Notes under the pieces: model-generated
What the model saw: the letters and a program-made list of their open reading frames with translations, nothing else
The model's database searches: none
Told to the model about the DNA's origin: nothing
Translations under genes and position numbers: made by a program
Assembly: GCF_023078275.1 (NCBI RefSeq)
Contig: NC_062973.1
Location: 4,990,926-5,054,925, forward strand
Length of the DNA: 64,000 nucleotides
Origin: Leguminivora glycinivorella
Lineage: Eukaryota > Arthropoda > Insecta > Lepidoptera > Tortricidae
Direction of reading: 5' to 3'
In this document: one piece after another, positions 53,166 to 63,915 of the stretch
Layout of the letters: the number at the start of each line of letters is the position of its first letter
Numbering within the stretch: the stretch's first letter is position 1

Positions 53166-56100
53166 CTACTGAACTGAGGCAACTGTGTAGACATGGTCGA
53201 AAATGCCACAAGCGTTGTCTTCTTGATACATTCTCGAGTAGCCTTTTTCTCCGTATTGTTCTCCCCAGGAGTGCTTGAGTATCCAGTATTGTTTGCCTTT
53301 TTCTACGAAAAAAAAAACAATATTTAAAGTACAAGGGGCTTCTTATACAGATCAACCTAGGACCAAACTGAGCATAGCTTGTAGGTAGATAATATATAGA
53401 TAAATACATACACATGTGCATACATAGCAAACATTCATAACTTAAGAAAAAAATAACTGTCCATCACAAAAATAAATAAATACCTTACCGAGTTTCGAAC
53501 CCAGTACCGGCTTACCAGGCAACTAGGTCGTGGGAAAAAGCCTTTGAGCCTATAAATTATACGTTATTTTATACGTCCCACTGCTGGACACTCGCCTCCT
53601 CTGATGCATGAGGGGGAGATGCAAATTGCACACTTAGCGAATGTGATACTATAAACAATTTACTCACAATCTAAATAAAACTCTTGTGGCCTAGCGGTAG
53701 GAGCATGCGACTTTCAATCCGGAGGTCGCGGTTCGAACCCCGGCTTGCTCCAACTTTATAGAAACATGTGCGAAATGTCATTTGATTTTCCAGACGCTTT
53801 TTGGTGAAGGAAAACACCATGAGGAAACCGGACTAATCCCAATAAGGCCTAGTTACCCCTCGGGTTGGAAGGTCAGATGGCAGTCGCTTTCATAAAACTA
53901 GTGTTTAAAATCTTGGGATTAGTTGTCAACCCCAGGCTCTCACGAACCGTGGCGGATGCCGGGATAACCCAAGGAGGATGATGAAGCAATCCAGGTTAAT
54001 AAAAAGCTTGTAAAGATACAAACCTACTCCATACCCCACCAAAAGCAAAGAAATGTATTTATCCTCGCCTTTACACTTATTAGGTGTTATTATACCTCCC
54101 TTGTAGGAAATAAAGTCGCTGGGGTGTATACCTGAAACAAAAATAGTATACATAATATTAAAATGACACAATCAATAGATTTCAGGTAAGTACACACCGA
54201 GTTTATCACGGTTGAGTTCGCGAAATGTAAATAACCGATTTTAGGTAATAACGCCTTTCATATATATTGGAGACGATTATTTATGCTTTATTAGTGTCGT
54301 TAATAATGCAGAATTTTTGTCTATTTTAAAAGTATGTTGTTTTAAATGTATGTTAGTTTACCTTCTTTTTCCTCTTACAACGGTTATCTATTTCATTTGT
54401 TGGTCTCGTTTCCAATTTTCGCCTGTGCATATTTATTAAATTTGAGATTACTGTTTTTCCCAGTGTTCGTACAGTTAGCTACGTAGAAAATATCGTGACG
54501 CATATTTATTTATTTTTACTTAAGTTATAGTTGGTCTGCCGAGGGTTCTTTTTTGGCCACGGTGCGCGCTGCGATCGATTCGTGGTTCTCCCACCACATA
54601 CTTATATGTATTTATTATTAATATATGTATTTATTATAGTTATTAGTGTCTTAAATAGGTAAATATATTTATATAAGTCCCTATTTTTTTTTCTATAACG
54701 TAGTCCAATAAAATCAAGTCTTTAGTGTTCTTTACATATCCCGCACCTTTTTTTGGTCTTCTCTGTTTGGCCTAAAGGTTGACTGGTAGAGAATGCCATG
54801 TAGCATTAAGTTCGCCTTTTGTAACTGTATATTTTTACTGTGCAATAAAGTTTAAAATAAATAAATAAATAAATACTTTGCAACCAGCCAATAGGACAGA
54901 ATGCACATGTCGACGACTTTCCGTTTTAAGGTCGTCAGAGGCAGGTCCCTTTATTAATTCATCAATTCTTTATTATAAAGAAAAATGAATGAAAACTCAA
55001 AAATTCTCGTATATCGTGTCTATAAAGACTAAGAAGATAATTATCTGAATCTGTAGCTAGATTGATTTTGAAATACAAAATTCAGTAAAATTGTTAGAGC
55101 TACATTGCTTAATATTTATATGATATTATTATAGAACGTACCAACAGACAGAGGACCCATATAAAGTAGACCAGTCATCAATCCGATATCTGCATTAGTT
55201 ATCACCTGCAGTACACCGTCGGTCACCTGAACTTTTCCTTTCCCATTGTGTTTTTTACACGCTTGTTTTTGTGGTACATATGGATAGTCTTCTTCTTTCT
55301 CTATCCGAAACTTTTTTTTATATAATTCCCTAGAAATGAAATTGAACGTTATTAATGTCACTGGTGCATAATGAGAGACAATAAAATACCAATAATAATT
55401 TTGACGAAGCCTGCGCTGTGGATGTATTTTGACGAAGCCTGCGCTGTGGGTGTACTTTGTAAAGTGCTGTGCAACATGTTTGTTTGATTTAAAAATGAAT
55501 AAGATTATTATGTGTAAAACACGAGGTAGTGTAGGTAGTTTTATAAAATCAGCCGAAAGGCGAATTTCAAAATAAGATAACACGACAATTTTAATGCCTA
55601 TTTACATTTGTATACATTACTTTACCTACATACATACAATAGTACATTACATCAGAGGCCGGGAAAATGAGGATTTCCGGCCAAGTGGGTATATACCGCC
55701 GAGCGAGCGTGCGAGCGAGGCATGTATAGTGCTTTTCTCAAACATACAATGAAATAAAAAAAAAATGCTCTAAAGGACAATATTTTATAAAAAAAAGTTA
55801 CTTTGCAGGCCTAGGCCTAAAAAATAATATGAAATACCTTTGCAGTCCTCTCGAGTTGTTGCGCCCAAAAAGCGATACTTCCCAGCCCATTTTAAGGAAC
55901 GTAAAGACAATATTTCATTGCATGTTTGAGAAAACATAATTATAATTCATTATCTACTATAATAAATAAGTACAGATATAGTCTAAAATCAGGTAAGATA
56001 TCAACGAGTGACTTATCCTCCTTGGTTTCAATGTCCTAATACTAGCACAAAATACCTACGATGGAATTTGAATCTGCGTTAAAAAGAATTGAATTGCTTT

Positions 56101-58645
56101 TGTTTTGATTCGTTCGATTTTCAAAAAAATTAAATTCAGCCCTGCCCCTAGAACAACTTGTCTTGTCGCGCGCGAGTCCATTCTTGAAGTCGCGCTTGAT
56201 GTACGGCTTCGCGCGCGACAAGGCAAGTTGTGCTAAAAGGTCTGTTTTATAGTACCATTGATTCAAATTTGATTGGATTTTTTTTGTATGGTGGGTCTCT
56301 AGAGGTTATTGAGGTTATTACCAGTTCACTTTTAAAAAGGTCGATAATTATTTTGGAAACGGAACAAATGAATTCCATCATCGCAAATAAAATAAGATTT
56401 TTTCTTTGTAACAGAATTTTGTTTCAAATGTAATGTTGTAAAGTATAAATTACGATGCACTATCTCGATATTATGAACCATTTGCTTATCGCTCCTAAGC
56501 ACATTATAGAAAATTTATTTTGTGTATGTATGTAAGTAGATAATAGAAAACATCCAAATTATAAACAAATCAATTATTTTTGTAGTCGGTACCAGACCTG
56601 TTCGTCGCCTTGCTATTTCCTGTTTGCCCCACCCAACCATACGCAGGCTGGCCCCGACTCCAAAAATAATTGATTTGTTTATAATTTGGATGTTTAGATT
56701 ATTGCAATCCGATAAGAAATCTGAATTCGAAGGTTTATTATTTTTGGCTTTTTAGTTTCTCCGTGTTTTGTAACACGCTTTTTTTGAAAGCGGTTTTATT
56801 TTTTGTTAAAAAGTTAATTTATTTGTTGATTTTTAGTGGTTCCTATTGATATTATATGTATCAGTCCGAATATATGTACAGTAGTGAAAGAATTATCCTT
56901 TAACTCCTAATCATTGAGGAGTTGACCTTCCATCATCAGCTCAGCCACATAAAATTATTACCATCAGACGCAAATACTGGTGTACCTTTGAAAAATACAC
57001 AAAAAAAAAAACATTACATGTGCCTATAACATTTGAAGAGTTCCCTCGATTTCTCCAAGATCCCATCATCAGACCCCGACTTGGTGCCAATGGGACCATC
57101 TCGGGGTTATACCCGTTCGATCAAAAAAAAAATTTTGAAAATCGGTCCACGATTCTCGGAGATATCGAGTAACATACATACAAAAAAAAAAAAACATTCA
57201 GTCGAATTTCCTCCTTTTTTGAAGTCGGTTAAAAATTACGGCACAAGGACGGCAAAGAGGAAATTTCTAACTAAATCCTCTTCGCGCGTGTATAGTACGA
57301 CGTTTGAAAGTACTTCGGGTTCATCACTGACACACAACATAACATACTACCTAGTATGATAAGGGAGCGCCAACATGTACTATAATAGCACATTAACGAT
57401 ACAACAGCGGAAAGGAAAAATTTCGAAACGAGTAACTATAAATTAAAACACAACCGAAGGGAGATATAAAATACACGAAGTTTGTGACGTACACGAGTAC
57501 AGTAGACGGCGACCCTTCACTGCAACTTGTAGAATTGAGACAATCGAGAACCTGTCCTTCAGAAAGGGCGAAGCATTGTTTATGTTTAACAGCGTACCGA
57601 CCTTCAATAGCTCCTGCGAACAAATCACACAGTTTTTACACAGTAGGTATCGATCGACTTACATTAAATTTTGCAATCTACAACATTACATAAATTTACA
57701 TAGGTACAACATTACATAGGTATTGTTCTTTCTATTTATATATCTTCTACGAACGCAAAGGTGCTTTTTTTATAAGAACAGAAAGTAATTTTTTTTGTTT
57801 TTTTTTTTTAAGGTATAATTGTCATTTAATCATTAAAATAAAATGGGGTATTAAATAAATATTACACTATTGACAATAAAAATCTTAAACTATACTTATC
57901 TAAAAAATAATAAATAAACTTAAAAACCACCCTCCAGGCCCTGGTCGCTCGGCAGGGTGCCCATGACGCAAGCAGCATTCCCGCGCTGTATTGAATTCTT
58001 TGCGCGAGAAAGCTGCCGGCACGAGGGTCACCCTGTCGCTGTTGTCTTGTAGCGCAGCCGAGTGTCGTTGGAGAAAAGGAAAATATTGTTTATAACATTT
58101 GTGTGTTAGACAACAACCGAAGAATATGACTAGAACAGAGCGAACCTGTCTTTTGAAGTAAATATGCAGAACTAAAGCTAATAAAGGAGTGAGAAAGTTG
58201 AAATCTTACCGATAGCACTGAAGATATAGGCGCTGCCACATTTTCCTTGATCTTTCACATGTGAGACCGCATGTTTAGTCCTCCAGTCAAAATTATAGGG
58301 CATAGGATCGAGCTCACTGGGTACTTCAATTTTATGTGTCGTTTCATTCGTAGGCATAGAACCAAAGTAGATATCAAGTTCTTTAGGCTTAAGATCAGAA
58401 AAATGATTAACTGCAAACACAGTTTCAGGAAACATGGCATTACGCTCATTTATATCTATTAAGTTCTCCTTGAAAATCTCAAGCCTTTCATAATACTCTT
58501 TGCGGTTGTATACTTTCTTATGCTCTTGAACAAATTCCTTGAACAAGTTTTCAGCATCCTGCAAATCGTAGAATGGCTTGTCAATAGTAGCCAAGACCGT
58601 GCTACTGGCAAGGCAGACCGTTGCCAGGAGGATCGGCACAAACAT
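53166..58645 (-). CDS. CP5: papain-family pseudoprotease, all three triad residues replaced
   Basis: Minus-strand exons 58210-58645, 57493-57613, 55142-55329, 54024-54131 and 53166-53302 (436, 121, 188, 108, 137 nt), 329 aa, GT-AG and in frame. Signal peptide 1-20, perfect ERFNIN helix, AVNHFSD. The propeptide is as well kept as in active paralogues. In the mature domain the loop reads DQGKCGSAYIFS: oxyanion Gln133 stays but Ala139 (GCC) stands in place of Cys (TGC in CP4), two base changes away. Ile275 (KYISLLLVGYG) replaces His, and His295 (KHSWG) replaces Asn. The exon-2 CxGG is altered to CSEG. No stops or frame breaks. The protein should fold like a proenzyme but not hydrolyse peptides. 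It is closest to CP4 by its CGIFDHVYT end. The role is unknown; a decoy or inhibitor is possible. Confidence 0.9.
53320..53520 (-). mobile_element. SINE family A, degenerate antisense copy
   Basis: Follows the family order on the minus strand, with 'cttaccgagtttcgaaccca' as B-box side, 'taacttaagaaaaaaataac' in the body and 'cttatacagatcaacctagg' near the tail. Located in CP5 intron 4. Confidence 0.6.
53684..53981 (+). mobile_element. SINE family B in CP5 intron 4
   Basis: Head 'tggcctagcggtaggagcat' with B box 'cggttcgaaccccgg', body 'gtgcgaaatgtcatttga' and 'gaggaaaccggactaatc', end 'aaggaggatgatgaa'. It is antisense to the host gene and stops about 40 bp before exon 4. Confidence 0.75.
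54752..54870 (+). mobile_element. LINE-type 3' end in CP5 intron 3
   Basis: Has 'ggcctaaaggttgactggta', 'taagttcgccttttgtaact' and 'gtgcaataaagtttaaaat' followed by AAATAAATAAAT. It is the best copy of the 3' end shared with 2820-2963 and 17232-17349. Confidence 0.65.
55401..55455 (+). repeat. Direct duplication of a 27-bp unit
   Basis: 'tgacgaagcctgcgctgtgg' plus 'atgtattt' is followed at once by a second copy with 'gtgtactt'. It lies just upstream of CP5 exon 3 (minus sense), in intron 2. Confidence 0.7.
56150..56235. repeat. Perfect short palindrome, GC-rich arms
   Basis: 'acaacttgtcttgtcgcgcg' on the left pairs with 'cgcgcgacaaggcaagttgt' on the right; the loop holds 'ccattcttgaagtcgcgctt'. 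A small hairpin element in CP5 intron 2. Confidence 0.65.
56550..57236 (+). mobile_element. Composite element, third copy (see 31826-33860)
   Basis: Starts inside the palindrome ('aacatccaaattataaacaa'), then 'tgaggagttgaccttccatc', 'gagttccctcgatttctcca' and ends 'gaagtcggttaaaaa'. Inserted in CP5 intron 2. The ends and RTE-like tail are as in the inverted pair. Confidence 0.7.
57780..58060 (-). mobile_element. Probable LINE 3' fragment in CP5 intron 1
   Basis: Begins with a T run (a poly-A tail on the minus strand) and contains 'accaccctccaggccctggt' and 'cggcagggtgcccatgacgc', a GC-rich stretch unlike the surrounding intron. No coding motif is left. Class inferred from the tail only. Confidence 0.4.
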
Positions 58646-58734
58646 GGTGTTTCTTGATAGTTATTTGCTTACTAGAACGCTGTCGGTAGACTCTCGGTTG
58701 ATAGGACAGTAATTATGTATTTGTTCTTGACACA

Positions 58735-58742
58735 TTTTATAT
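58735..58742 (-). promoter_or_regulatory. CP5 TATA box
   Basis: ATATAAAA on the minus strand, about 90 bp upstream of the ATG (58643-58645), in the context 'ttccatataaaatg' similar to CP4 'ttccatatataaaag'. No CACGTG was found between 58646 and 58960, in contrast to CP4. Confidence 0.5.
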
Positions 58743-59089
58743 GGAATAGAAACGATGGAAAATGATAAAATACTTCAGCAACACTTCAAGGCCTTCCACT
58801 ACGTACTTTACGATTTAAAATATTTTAGATTCCAAAGAAGACTTTTTACGTTTATTACTGAGCCACTGCGATATCCGTGAACAAACAACATTTTATGTAC
58901 ATAGATCGTTGGCCAATTCTTTAACAACATGTAATTTGATGTCTTAAATAATAACTATCAGGAGCAACATTTTCATAATTATGAAACAGTTTCATATTTC
59001 CCCGTTTTGCGAACTGTGTGCCTCAGGTTTCTCAGAGAATTGAGCAATTTCATTCTTAAAACCGAAATAAATAATTACACATATGAAAG

Positions 59090-59180
59090 AAAAAGTGACT
59101 AAGGCCTCCAGTGCCTGAGGCTGGAATCGAACCAGCGTACCCTGTAGGCTGTTGTAGGACATGTACTAATAGTACAAAAG
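59090..59180 (-). mobile_element. tRNA-like SINE head fragment
   Basis: The minus-strand reading has 'ggttcgattccagcctcagg' (B box). An upstream A-box counterpart is weak. It is a partial SINE rather than a tRNA gene, because no paired acceptor stem is visible. The surrounding 58950-60070 contains no other recognised feature. Confidence 0.35.
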
Positions 59181-60071
59181 ACACGATTCCCTGCACTGTA
59201 CTAGACCGAACTACTCCCAAATGATTCTGCTCTCTAGTACATTTAGTACACTCACACACGCGCAACGAATGGGAGCGAAAGGAGCGAAGAGCCGAGGAGT
59301 GACAATGACAGCAAAGCGATCCGTGTGATCCGAACGAAACCGACCGAGAGCGCGCGAAAACGGCCGATCAGCTCTCAGCTAGTACGAGCGAGCGTTACTG
59401 TACGCATACGCAAGCCTCCCTAATAACAAAGCTTGTGAAATGCATATACTCATCCTTGACTTCTTTATGAATTAGATAATGTATTGAAAAGGGATGGATA
59501 TATGCTAGTTATTTCTCTTTTTGCTTTAGATATACTTCCGTGACTGTACGTCATATGCACAATTTGTCTTTCGTTATCTCGGTGTACTACTGTCCTAAAT
59601 GTCCTAAAAGAACGAACTAGTACACTTCGGAGATCGTACTAGTTGGGAGCGATCTTTTCAGTGAACGAATAGGCCCTCGTCTGATGAAGCGCATCTTTTT
59701 GTTTTCTTAATTTCGTCCTTAGGTGGTGCACCAGATTGGCGATGTCAGGTTTAGAATGGTGTTAGGTTACTGATCGTGTCGTGTTCCCGACGGTGAATAT
59801 GGCTACCAGAGCTCAACTAGGGTGCGGTGTGCTGGCGACGGAAGGACCTACGGAACTAATTGGTTCCGACTATTGTCCTTTGCGTATAAAAAAAAGATTT
59901 GGTGTAATGCATTTTGCCCTCTCACCTTTCGTTCCAAGTCCGGAATGATATAATATAATATTATATAGGTATGTATATACACAATTTAGGCGCAGGCCTG
60001 CGCAATACGATACACGTGTTGTAGTGTAGTGCTTTCGTTTCATTATTTCCTTGCGAGTTAATATTCTACCC

Positions 60072-60571
60072 TTTTTAGGGTTCCGTAGTCAACTAGGAAC
60101 CCTTATAGTTTCACCATGTCTGTCTGTCCGTCCGTCCGTCCGCGGATAATCTCAGGAACCGTAAGCACTAGAAAGTTGAAATTTGGTACCTATATATGTA
60201 TCAATCACGCCAACAAAGTGCAAGAACAAAAAATGGAAAAAAATGTTTTATTACGGTAACATGTAAAGTGGGGGCTGATATTTTTTTTCATTCCAACCCC
60301 AACGTGTGATATATTGTTGGATAGGTATTTAAAAATAAATAAGGGTTTACTAAGGTTGTTTTTTGATAATATTCATATTTTCGGAAATAATCGCTCCTAA
60401 AGGAAAAAAAAGTTTAAAAAATATGAAAAAAATCACGAAAGTAGAACTTTATAAAGACTTTCTAGGAAAATTGTTTTAAACTTGATAGGTTAAGTAGTAT
60501 TTGAGAAAAATACGGAAAACTACGGAACCCTACACTGAGCGTGGCCCGACACGCTCTTGGCCGGTTTTTTA
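60072..60571 (+). mobile_element. CCGT element, copy 6
   Basis: Complete order of modules from 'agggttccgtagtcaacta' to 'gacacgctcttggccggttt', with a short microsatellite (60117-60141) and small internal deletions relative to copy 4. Confidence 0.75.
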
Positions 60572-60793
60572 TTAACTAGCTTAGCTTGATGTAGTTGTAT
60601 GTTGTTTATTATGACATACCGTAGGGATCGTGATCGGTCCTCAATGGCATTTAGCAAAAGTGCTGGCGGCCGTTCGGGCGGAGATCAGCGGGTTGTGACC
60701 GCGGAGTAGAAGTTTTATGTTTCTCAGTCAGGCCTTATTAAAAGGACTGCCATGGGCTCAGGTATCACCTCGTCCAGCTCCCGAGTCGTGCAG

Positions 60794-60933
60794 CCGGCGT
60801 ATCATGCTGCCAATTTTATCACTTATCCACGTGGATAAAGCATCCGTCACGTTTTAGCAAGTATGTCAGTGTGAGAGTGACAGATGTCTTATCCACGTGG
60901 ATAAGTGATAAAATTGGCAGCATGATACGCCGG
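60794..60933. mobile_element. Palindromic MITE with CCGGCGTATCATGCTGCC termini
   Basis: Arms of about 50 bp are essentially perfect: 'ggcgtatcatgctgccaatt' against 'aattggcagcatgatacgcc', and 'atcacttatccacgtggata' against its complement. The loop is about 40 bp. The low divergence suggests a recent insertion. Confidence 0.8.
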
Positions 60934-61473
60934 CCAGATCTTCACCAATTTTAGCAGCGCTAGCTAGTGCGAACACTCTTGCTATCTCGTCATTTTCAAA
61001 TTATGCTCAATTTCCTCATGTAATGTTTGTGTTTAACGAATAGTGGAATAAGTAGGGGTAAGCTATGCCCTTTGTTCTGAGGCAATGGTGCTGTGTGAGA
61101 TTGTTCCTTAGGTCGAAAAACCTTGAATTAGCTCTATAGCCACGAGATCGCGTGTGACTACCCTCAACAAAGAGGAGGGGAAGAGCCGGTACCTTAGGTA
61201 AGATCTGTGGATTCTGTGGCAATATTTCCCCAAACTGGTAGTGACAAGGGCAATAGGTGCATATCATTTTCATATCATTTAGGGACATTTAGGGATATTA
61301 AGTTCTGGAAAAAATGTTATTCCTTTTCAAGTTTTCATACAAAAAAACGGATTTATTGCATACAACGAAAATGATATGCAGTACAACTAGGGAACAAATC
61401 AAATTATTTTATTGAATATTTTTTGATTTGTTCTTTTTCAAGTAGTCACACTACTACCTAATATAAATTATAA

Positions 61474-61774
61474 ATTTAAATAGATATCATACACGAAAGA
61501 AAAAACGACAAGGCCCATTGGTGGCCGAGCCGGGAATCGAACCCGGGTCTTCAGCTTACGCGGCTAACGTCTTCACCACTAGACCACCCGCCCGCCGTGA
61601 TACCCGACGAAATTTCTCTAGTGTATGTTATCTCTGATAAGGCTAGGCGCCTTTTTACCAACTCTAACGACGTTAGCCGCGTAAGCTGAAGACTCGGGTT
61701 CGATTCCCGGCTCGGCCACCAGTGGGCCTTGTCGTTTTTTCTTTCGTGTATGATATCTATTTATTTTTTAAATT
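61474..61774. mobile_element. Inverted pair of SINE family C
   Basis: The minus copy (61480-61600) and the partial plus copy (61665-61762) share 'agatatcatacacgaaagaa', 'gccgagccgggaatcgaacc' and 'cagcttacgcggctaacgt' in opposite directions. The two arms are almost identical over about 90 bp. Each carries the B-box sequence 'ggttcgattcccgg'. Confidence 0.7.
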
Positions 61775-61984
61775 TATGATATGCAGTTTTTGTGACAATT
61801 TTGGCATAAGAAAAGAAGAAGCAAAACGCGTGGTGCGAATTTGTGGAATATCTATCAAGAAAGGAAGCAAACCGGCCGTGCGTGTGAGACTCCGATAGTA
61901 GAATGGGGACGGACGGTGGAATAAGCTTGTGTAGATCTTAAGAGTCTTAATCACACTCCCCGAAGTGCAACCTGAAAACACCAA
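61775..61984 (-). pseudogene. Jockey-type LINE C-terminal fragment
   Basis: The frame contains LPFLIDIPQIRTTRFASSFL, the same C-terminal word as the decayed jockey element at 30326-31790 (MPFVRIKQFASSFVMRTAKE). The following frame is broken, and no RT part remains. Confidence 0.55.
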
Positions 61985-62136
61985 CAGACTGGCGATTTTC
62001 CGCCGATGGGCCAGACTGTAGTTTAACCGTTAGCTTCTTGTCACCAATCATCATCCTGGCTCTGCGCTCCACTCACTCGGAGTCTATAATATATTGGAAG
62101 GGTGACTCTTATAAAATACACAAATTGAACTCAATT

Positions 62137-62142
62137 TTTATT
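62137..62142 (-). terminator. Polyadenylation signal of CP6
   Basis: AATAAA on the minus strand in the 'ctaaaataaa' context shared with CP1 and CP3. Flanking 3' sequence ('gagaaatttatagaattta') is shared with the CP1 downstream region. Confidence 0.55.
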
Positions 62143-62341
62143 TTAGTGTCCAAAAAGTGAGAAATTTATAGAATTTAAACCAAAAGAAATGAATTTTGCA
62201 GTTTTTAAACTGAACCCTGAATTTAAATTGATAAAAGCCATTATGAAAGTTGATGTTAACCAAAGCATCGGCGGCGGCAGCGGTGCGAGTTGCAATCCAA
62301 GAATGCACGGTGATGTGAACGGCCGCGGGTGGCGGCAAACT

Positions 62342-62478
62342 CTAGGCCACTTGGGAGTGGGCGGTGTAGCTGGTCCCCATGCCGCAAGCGTCGACTCCTC
62401 GCAACAGTCTCACGTAGCCTTTTTCTCCCCACCCGGCGCCCCAAGAGTTTTTAATGATCCAGAACTTCTTGCCGTTTT
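62342..62478 (-). CDS. CP6: papain-family cysteine protease, last exon only
   Basis: A 137-nt terminal exon with acceptor 'gtattttcag' and stop at 62342-62344. It encodes the Asn-containing segment FWIIKNSWGAGWGEKGYVRL followed by RGVDACGMG and the YTAHSQVA ending. The catalytic Asn is intact. It is nearly identical to the last exon of CP3 and close to CP1, and the downstream sequence is shared with CP1. The upstream exons, including Cys and His, must lie beyond 64000, so activity cannot be judged. The visible intron contains a decayed RT and the start of a CCGT element. Confidence 0.85.
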
Positions 62479-62516
62479 CTGAAAATACATTGAATTGAAT
62501 TTTGTTTTTTTTTTTA

Positions 62517-62590
62517 TACTACGTCGGTGGTAAACAAGCATACGGCCCGCCTGATGTAAAGCGGTCACCGTAACCTATGGACGCCTGCAA
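62517..62590 (-). repeat. Dispersed repeat 'CATACGGCCCGCCTGATG'
   Basis: Contains 'catacggcccgcctgatgta' and 'agcggtcaccgtaacctat'. A related inverted stretch is at 41850-41910. It is a common short lepidopteran repeat by recall; function unknown. Confidence 0.4.
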
Positions 62591-62685
62591 CTCAAACAGT
62601 GTCACAGCGCGTTGCCACCCCATTAGAAACTTGTACATTCCCCTTTTGCTGTGTTAAGTACACAGCAAAAAGGAGTTTACAAGTT

Positions 62686-63915
62686 CTAAGGAGGGTTCAA
62701 AGACGATTCAAAGGACAATAGACGGAACAAGTTAGTTCCGTAAGTCCTCCCGTCATCAGCACACCGCACCCTCATTGAGCTCTTATTTTTTATGTGAAAT
62801 TTTGAAATATACATTTTGGAATTATACATCGGTTTCAATTGATCCACCCTGGGTATTACGAACAGAGGTGTAATGCGAGGTCTGAGAGTGGTTTTAACAA
62901 ATGGTGATGGTACCTTAAAATAAACATAATTTAGTAACAACGGATTATGTATTGATCCACGTGTCAACCTCAAAAAGTATTTTACCGCAGCAAGCTGCCT
63001 ACGCACTTCGAGACTTTGGTAGGAGACCATTTCATATACAAATGGCGTAGGATACTCATACTCATATTTATTAATAATATCAATTACATGTCAAGCTTAC
63101 ATATTATAATAAATTACAATCACAGAACAATTCGTAAATTTATATAGGTATACATTTATTTATTTTATTAATTAGATTTCATATTATACATTCATATTTC
63201 GACATGTAGGGATAGTACTCAAGTGTTTTCCAGTAGAGATATCTAACAAATGAGTCTTGTATTTGTTCGAGAAAAAGAGTGTACTTTTGTTCGTGCGGAT
63301 TCCATACAACACAGTTTGTTTCCAGTAAGCTACATACAAATGCATTATACAATAAGTGTAGACGTGATAACTATGGAAGTGTTTAGATTGACGAACAACA
63401 AATCCAAGGGCCTTTCTCGACCTATTGCAAATCTGAATTATACGTTCACTAAACGATGTTTCAGAATCAAAGGATGTGCCAAGATCACGCATAGTTTTGA
63501 CATTCTGAAGGCTTTCCTGATTCAAAGCATAAGTACGATCAACGGTGTGTGTCTTCTTTGAGTGCGTCATGACATCACATTTATTCGTATTTAAATTTAA
63601 ACTGTTACGCACATCCCATTGGTAAACGCTATCTATATCCGTCTGGAGTTTTATGATGTCAAATTGATCATGTATTGGCAAAGCGAGCTTGACATCATCC
63701 GCAAACATCAGTACCAATGAATGTTTAATATGGCCCGGGAGATCATTTATAGTTATTAAAAATAATAACGGACTAAGACTTCTTCCTTGACCAATACCAT
63801 AAGAGACCGTGTATTCATCTGATTCTGCTGCATTGTACATGACATATTGTTTGCGTTCCGAAAGATAGTTGGCGAAAAACTTCAACAACCCTATGGAAAA
63901 ACCAGCCGTAGCCAT
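62686..63915 (-). pseudogene. Decayed jockey/CR1-type LINE RT in CP6 intron
   Basis: 63184-63915 keeps RT motifs: GQGRSLSPLLFLITINDLPG, then LMFADDVKLA, then NLNTNKCDVM. The C-terminal part reappears in another frame at 62686-63030 (SLEVRRQLAAVKYFLRL, NPLLLNYVYFKVPSPF). About 150 bp of AT-rich DNA between them breaks the reading frame. The 5' side is cut at 63915 by a CCGT element, so the finger and endonuclease parts are lost or lie beyond it. Same orientation as CP6. Confidence 0.75.

Noticed and set aside
53053..53430. 125-codon minus-strand frame at the CP5 end
   Set aside because: It runs across CP5's last exon in a different frame and has no domain signal.
55116..55583. 155-codon minus-strand gene
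   Set aside because: It is CP5 exon 3 extended into intron 2; the acceptor at 55330-55333 sets the true border.
62686..63915. Functional RT gene
   Set aside because: Core motifs survive, but the C-terminal part is in another frame after an AT-rich interruption and the 5' part is missing.
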